This document shows positions 6,878 to 10,274 of a stretch of 10,274 nt of DNA, in pieces (position 1 is the first letter of the stretch; every line of letters begins with the position of its first letter). The stretch spans positions 1 through 10,274 of the forward strand of contig NZ_CAMKXG010000118.1 in NCBI RefSeq assembly GCF_946477055.1, read 5' to 3'. This DNA is from Lonsdalea britannica. GTDB taxonomy: Bacteria > Pseudomonadota > Gammaproteobacteria > Enterobacterales > Enterobacteriaceae. The notes under the pieces were generated by a model. The model worked only from the letters and a program-made list of their open reading frames with translations, did no database searches and was not told where the DNA came from. A program made the translations under genes and the position numbers.

Positions 6878-7774
6878 ATGCAATTGCGTAAACTGGCACT
6901 TTCACTACTTCTGGCAGGTACAGCGGCAGGCAGTCTGGCTCATGCGGAAGAGCTGACCGGCACATTGAAGAAAGTGAAAGACAACGGCGTCATCGTTATC
7001 GGACACCGTGAATCTTCCGTTCCTTTCTCCTATTACGATAACCAGCAGAAAGTGGTTGGTTATTCCGAAGCCTATTCAGACAAGATCGTCGAAGCGGTCA
7101 AAAAGAAAATCGGGGCGCCTAACCTTCAAGTCAAACTGCTGCCGATCACCGCCCAGAACCGCATACCGCTGTTGCAAAACGGCACCTACGATCTGGAATG
7201 TGGTTCAACCACCAATAACCTGGAGCGTCAGAAACAGGCCGACTTCTCTAACACCATCTTCATCATCGGCACCCGCCTGATGACCAAAGTGGATTCCGGC
7301 ATCAAGGATTTCTCCGATCTGAACGGAAAAACCGTCGTGGTGACCTCAGGGACAACCTCTGAAGTGTTGCTGAACAAGATGAACGATGAGAAGAAAATGA
7401 AGATGCGCATCATCAGCGCGAAAGACCACGGCGACTCCTTCCGTACGTTGGAAAGCGGCCGCGCGGTTGCTTTCATGATGGACGATGCGCTGCTGGCGGG
7501 TGAGCGCGCCAAGTCGAAAAATCAAGACCAGTGGGTCATTCTTGGACAGCCGCAGTCCAAAGAAGCCTATGGCTGCATGATGCGTAAAGACGATCCGCAG
7601 TTCAAAGCGCTGGTCGACGAAACCATCGCCCAGATCCAGACGTCAGGCGAAGCCGAAAAATGGTTCGATACCTGGTTCAAGCAGCCTATTCCGCCGCGTA
7701 ATCTGAACCTGAACTTCGAGCTGTCTGACGACATGAAAGCCTTGTTCAAAGCGCCTAACGACAAAGCCTTCTAA
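6878..7774 (+). CDS. gltI: GltI, periplasmic glutamate/aspartate-binding protein
   Basis: Solute-binding component of the GltIJKL ABC importer; it captures L-glutamate and L-aspartate in the periplasm and delivers them to GltJK. The 298-residue product begins with a clear Sec signal peptide: positive start MQLRK, hydrophobic core LALSLLLAG, and a likely cleavage after AHA at residue 23. The mature part is a type-3 family binding protein (SBP_bac_3): GVIVIGHRESSVPFSYYDN...VVGYSEAYS at the N-terminal lobe, LPITAQNRIPLLQNGTYDLECG as the family signature region, VVVTSGTTSEVLLNK and ISAKDHGDSFRTLESGRAVAFMMDD in the second lobe. E. coli GltI has 302 residues. The start is supported by AAAGGAG seven bases upstream. 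It is first in the operon and separated from gltJ by the SroC region, which fits the need for excess binding protein. Confidence 0.97.
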   Translation: MQLRKLALSLLLAGTAAGSLAHAEELTGTLKKVKDNGVIVIGHRESSVPFSYYDNQQKVVGYSEAYSDKIVEAVKKKIGAPNLQVKLLPITAQNRIPLLQNGTYDLECGSTTNNLERQKQADFSNTIFIIGTRLMTKVDSGIKDFSDLNGKTVVVTSGTTSEVLLNKMNDEKKMKMRIISAKDHGDSFRTLESGRAVAFMMDDALLAGERAKSKNQDQWVILGQPQSKEAYGCMMRKDDPQFKALVDETIAQIQTSGEAEKWFDTWFKQPIPPRNLNLNFELSDDMKALFKAPNDKAF

Positions 7775-7837
7775 GCTGCAAGTATCACAAGATAATAGGT
7801 TCAGGCATTTTGATTGCGGATTTGCGAACATGCTGGC

Positions 7838-7870
7838 GGGCTCAGGTCAGTCGCTCCCTGCCCTGAGCTC
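7838..7870 (+). other. Stem-loop inside SroC
   Basis: GGGCTCAGG (7838-7846) pairs with CCTGAGCTC (7862-7870), giving nine pairs including one G-U, around a 15-base loop. It lies 20 bases before the terminator stem and forms the internal structured element of the candidate sRNA. Confidence 0.7.
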
Positions 7871-7890
7871 CAGACCGTTCACAAGTCTTC

Positions 7891-7916
7891 GGGTAGCCTT
7901 GAGGGCTACCCTTTTT
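7891..7916 (+). terminator. Intrinsic terminator between gltI and gltJ
   Basis: GGGTAGCC (7891-7898) pairs with GGCTACCC (7904-7911) around a 5-base loop and is followed by TTTTT (7912-7916). It ends SroC and probably lets only part of transcription continue into gltJKL, lowering transporter subunits relative to GltI. Confidence 0.88.
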
Positions 7917-7929
7917 ACCGGAGTTTTTT

Positions 7930-8670
7930 ATGTCAACAGATTGGAATTGGGGTATTTTCCTGCAATCCGCTCCATTCGGTAATACCACTTACCTCGGATG
8001 GATTATTTCCGGCCTACAGGTGACCGTTTCGTTGTCTCTGTGCGCGTGGATCATCGCATTCCTGCTGGGTTCGCTGCTGGGAATCCTGCGCACCGCGCCC
8101 AACCGTTTCATCTCAGGCATCGGGACCTGTTATGTGGAGCTGTTCCGTAACGTCCCGCTCATCGTGCAGTTCTTTATCTGGTATCTGGTGGTGCCCGAAC
8201 TGCTGCCGGTTGACATTGGCATGTGGTTCAAGGCGGAGCTGGACCCGAACATTCAGTTCTTCCTGTCCTCCATGATCTGTCTCGGCATGTTCACGGCCGC
8301 CCGCGTCTGCGAACAGGTACGCGCCGGGATCCAGTCGCTGCCCCGCGGGCAGAAAGCCGCCGGTCTGGCGATTGGCCTGACGCTGCCGCAGACCTACCGC
8401 TACGTGCTGTTGCCCAACGCCTATCGCGTCATCGTTCCGCCTTTGACGTCGGAAATGCTTAACCTGGTTAAGAACTCCGCGATCGCGTCGACCATCGGTC
8501 TGGTGGACATGGCTGCACAGGCGGGCAAACTGCTCGACTATTCCGCGCACGCCTATGAGTCTTTCACGGCGATTACGCTGGCCTATATCGCCATCAACGC
8601 CATCATCATGCTGCTGATGCAGGTCGTTGAAAGAAAAACCCGTTTGCCGGGCAATATGGGGAGCAAATAA
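7930..8670 (+). CDS. gltJ: GltJ, glutamate/aspartate ABC transporter permease
   Basis: Inner-membrane subunit that pairs with GltK to form the translocation pore of the GltIJKL importer (HisMQ-type polar amino acid permease). The 246 residues equal the E. coli length. It has an amphipathic start ([15 protein letters not shown]), hydrophobic segments at [41 protein letters not shown] and [17 protein letters not shown], and the cytoplasmic EAA loop at about 128-160 ([20 protein letters not shown]) that docks onto GltL. A C-terminal hydrophobic helix ([19 protein letters not shown]) is followed by charged residues. GGAG (7920-7923) sits 6 bases before the ATG, just past the SroC terminator, so expression depends on read-through or a distinct start. 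gltK follows after 2 bp. Confidence 0.97.
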   Translation: MSTDWNWGIFLQSAPFGNTTYLGWIISGLQVTVSLSLCAWIIAFLLGSLLGILRTAPNRFISGIGTCYVELFRNVPLIVQFFIWYLVVPELLPVDIGMWFKAELDPNIQFFLSSMICLGMFTAARVCEQVRAGIQSLPRGQKAAGLAIGLTLPQTYRYVLLPNAYRVIVPPLTSEMLNLVKNSAIASTIGLVDMAAQAGKLLDYSAHAYESFTAITLAYIAINAIIMLLMQVVERKTRLPGNMGSK

Positions 8671-8672
8671 GA

Positions 8673-9347
8673 ATGTATGAATTTGACTGGAGCTCCATCG
8701 CTCCCAGCATGCCTTACCTGCTGCAAGGCCTTGGCGTTACGATTAAAATCACGGTGATCGCCGTCATTTTCGGTATCCTCTGGGGAACCCTTCTCGCCGT
8801 CATGCGGCTGTCGTCGTTCAAACCGATCAGCTGGTTTGCCAAACTGTACGTAAACTTGTTCCGTTCCGTACCGTTAGTCATGGTGCTGCTGTGGTTTTAT
8901 CTGATTGTGCCAAGCTTTCTACAAAATGTGCTTGGGCTGTCGCCGAAAACCGATATTCGGCTAGTTTCGGCTATGGTAGCCTTCTCCCTGTTTGAGGCGG
9001 CCTACTACTCTGAAATCATCCGCGCCGGGATTCAGAGTATCGCACGCGGTCAGGCTTCCGCCGCGCTGGCGCTGGGCATGACGCATTGGCAGTCCATGAG
9101 ACTGGTGATTCTGCCTCAGGCTTTCCGGGCAATGGTTCCTCTGCTGCTGACTCAGGGCATTGTCCTGTTTCAGGACACCTCTTTGGTGTACGTGCTCAGC
9201 CTGGCTGATTTCTTCCGCACCGCGTCCAGCATCGGCGAACGCGACGGAACGCAGGTTGAGATGATCCTGTTTGCCGGGTTTGTTTATTTTATTATCAGCA
9301 TCTGCGCATCAATGCTGGTTAATTATCTGAAGAAAAGGACGGTTTGA
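8673..9347 (+). CDS. gltK: GltK, glutamate/aspartate ABC transporter permease
   Basis: Second inner-membrane pore subunit of the GltIJKL importer. The 224 residues equal the E. coli length. The N-terminal hydrophobic segment ([29 protein letters not shown]) is followed by the membrane segments of the polar amino acid permease fold ([33 protein letters not shown]). The EAA loop is at about 114-145 ([20 protein letters not shown]). A last helix ([20 protein letters not shown]) precedes the basic tail [14 protein letters not shown] lies 9 bases before the ATG. The start is 2 bp beyond the gltJ stop, and the TGA stop shares one base with the gltL ATG, so all three are translationally linked. Confidence 0.97.
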   Translation: MYEFDWSSIAPSMPYLLQGLGVTIKITVIAVIFGILWGTLLAVMRLSSFKPISWFAKLYVNLFRSVPLVMVLLWFYLIVPSFLQNVLGLSPKTDIRLVSAMVAFSLFEAAYYSEIIRAGIQSIARGQASAALALGMTHWQSMRLVILPQAFRAMVPLLLTQGIVLFQDTSLVYVLSLADFFRTASSIGERDGTQVEMILFAGFVYFIISICASMLVNYLKKRTV

Positions 9348-10072
9348 TGATTTCCCTGAAAAATGTTTCTAAGTGGTACGGTCAATTTCAGGTACTTACC
9401 GACTGCTCCACAGAAGTTAAAAAAGGTGAGGTAGTCGTCGTTTGCGGACCTTCCGGCTCCGGCAAATCGACCCTAATCAAAACCGTTAATGGACTTGAAC
9501 CCATCCAGGAAGGCCTGATTGAAGTTAACGGCATCGCCGTTAACGACAAACGTACGAATCTGGCCCAGCTGCGTTCTAAAGTCGGCATGGTATTCCAGCA
9601 CTTTGAGCTGTTCCCGCACCTGTCGATCATCGACAACCTCACCCTGGCGCAGGTCAAAGTCCTCAAGCGTCAGCGCGAACCGGCGCGTGAAAAGGCCAAG
9701 AAACTGCTGGATCGCGTCGGGCTGTCCGCCCATGCGGACAAATATCCGGGCCAGCTCTCCGGCGGCCAGCAGCAGCGTGTCGCCATCGCCCGTGCGCTGT
9801 GCATGGACCCCATCGCGATGCTGTTCGACGAACCGACTTCCGCGCTTGATCCGGAAATGATCAATGAAGTGTTGGACGTGATGGTCGAACTGGCGCAAGA
9901 AGGGATGACCATGATGGTGGTGACGCACGAAATGGGCTTCGCCCGTAAAGTGGCGCACCGGGTCATCTTTATGGACGAGGGCAAGATTGTGGAAGACACC
10001 CGCAAAGAGGACTTCTTCACCAACCCCAAATCCGAGCGAGCCAAAGACTTCCTGGCGAAAATCCTGCACTGA
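9347..10072 (+). CDS. gltL: GltL, glutamate/aspartate ABC transporter ATP-binding protein
   Basis: Cytoplasmic ATPase subunit driving glutamate/aspartate import through GltJK. Starting at ATG 9347 gives 241 residues ([16 protein letters not shown]), the E. coli length; an in-frame TTG one codon upstream (9344) is not needed, since AGGA (9336-9339) is 7 bases from the ATG. Nucleotide-binding elements are complete: Walker A GPSGSGKS (34-41), Q-loop in [16 protein letters not shown] signature LSGGQQQR (137-144), Walker B MLFDEP with D161 and E162, the D-loop SALDPEM, and the switch histidine H194 in VVTHEMG. The gene is last in the operon, with an intrinsic terminator about 50 bp downstream. Confidence 0.97.
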   Translation: MISLKNVSKWYGQFQVLTDCSTEVKKGEVVVVCGPSGSGKSTLIKTVNGLEPIQEGLIEVNGIAVNDKRTNLAQLRSKVGMVFQHFELFPHLSIIDNLTLAQVKVLKRQREPAREKAKKLLDRVGLSAHADKYPGQLSGGQQQRVAIARALCMDPIAMLFDEPTSALDPEMINEVLDVMVELAQEGMTMMVVTHEMGFARKVAHRVIFMDEGKIVEDTRKEDFFTNPKSERAKDFLAKILH

Positions 10073-10122
10073 TGCAAGAGATAAGCACGATGCATTAACG
10101 CATTGTGTTAGCCAACATGATC

Positions 10123-10157
10123 AAAAAATCCCGGCAGACGATGCCGGGATTTTTTTT
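10123..10157. terminator. Intrinsic terminator after gltL, probably bidirectional
   Basis: ATCCCGGCA (10128-10136) pairs with TGCCGGGAT (10142-10150) around a 5-base loop. A run of six A lies on the left and eight T on the right. The A/T symmetry means it can also end transcripts arriving from the right on the minus strand, suggesting a convergent gene beyond the window. Confidence 0.93.
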
Positions 10158-10175
10158 ATAGCTACTCAACATCAG

Positions 10176-10274
10176 TTAAGCGAGGCGAGCGCAAGGAAAG
10201 CCGCTAGCGCGGTATGTCCCGTCAGGGCTGAAAAGGCTGACGATGGAACTGGTCATGCGAGCATTTCGGGCAAC
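10176..10274 (-). other. Unassigned minus-strand open frame running off the right edge
   Basis: The minus strand is open from the edge for 32 codons and stops at TAA (10176-10178), ending in the residues YRASGFPCARLA. I do not recognise it. It could be the C-terminus of a convergent gene, in keeping with the bidirectional terminator, or a chance frame in intergenic DNA. Another minus frame reads CPKCSHDQFHRQPFQP before a stop, zinc-ribbon-like but equally unsupported. In E. coli rihA follows gltL; I could not match this sequence to it. Confidence 0.2.

Larger units (their letters stand above)
7775..7917 (+). ncRNA. sroC: SroC, sRNA from the gltI 3'UTR / gltI-gltJ spacer
   Basis: In E. coli and Salmonella the gltI-gltJ spacer yields SroC, an Hfq-bound sRNA released by RNase E from the gltI transcript that acts as a sponge triggering decay of GcvB. 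Here the 155-bp spacer has no gene but has the right architecture: an unstructured A-rich 5' part (7775-7830), a 9-bp hairpin (7838-7846 with 7862-7870), then an intrinsic terminator at 7891-7916 with five T residues. The 5' end is approximate; processing could begin inside the last codons of gltI. The call rests on synteny and shape, since I could not run a covariance search. If correct, it closes a loop in which a GcvB target encodes a GcvB antagonist. Confidence 0.8.

Noticed and set aside
9344..9346. TTG start for gltL
   Set aside because: The adjacent ATG at 9347 has better SD spacing, matches the orthologue length of 241, and forms a TGATG junction with gltK.

Overview
This window is an ordinary stretch of enterobacterial core chromosome. 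Gene order, protein lengths and near-identical motifs match the Escherichia coli block ubiF / miaB-ybeZ-ybeY-ybeX-lnt / gltI-sroC-gltJKL. Sequence divergence and GC-rich codon use suggest Enterobacterales outside Escherichia, perhaps the Pectobacteriaceae (Dickeya, Pectobacterium, Brenneria, Lonsdalea). That family-level guess is from memory and is not tested. I see no mobile element, phage gene, CRISPR array, tRNA or rRNA, and no convincing undescribed multi-gene system.

Left part (1-2253): the N-terminal half of ubiF (ubiquinone biosynthesis hydroxylase) is on the minus strand and runs off the left edge. It is divergent from miaB, the radical-SAM tRNA methylthiotransferase on the plus strand. 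The 214-bp divergent spacer holds a plausible sigma-70 promoter for miaB and a 16-bp tandem duplication abutting the ubiF start.

Middle part (2254-6583): ybeZ (PhoH-like ATPase, TTG start), ybeY (endoribonuclease and ribosome-maturation factor), ybeX (CBS/CorC protein) and lnt (apolipoprotein N-acyltransferase) form one co-directional operon with an ATGA overlap and short gaps, closed by a strong intrinsic terminator. Its leader carries a strong sigma-32-like promoter and a perfect 16-bp palindrome.

Right part (6584-10157): gltI, gltJ, gltK and gltL encode a complete periplasmic-binding-protein-dependent ABC importer for glutamate/aspartate. The 351-bp leader of gltI contains sigma-54-like elements, NtrC-like dyads, a hairpin and a CA-rich segment that fits GcvB sRNA targeting. 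The gltI-gltJ gap matches the position and shape of the sRNA SroC, with a hairpin plus an intrinsic terminator. A terminator that reads well in both directions closes the operon.

The last ~117 bases (10158-10274) are not identified. The only open frame reaching the edge is a short minus-strand one. The most interesting content is regulatory rather than coding: nitrogen and sRNA control of gltIJKL, and heat-shock control of ybeZYX-lnt.
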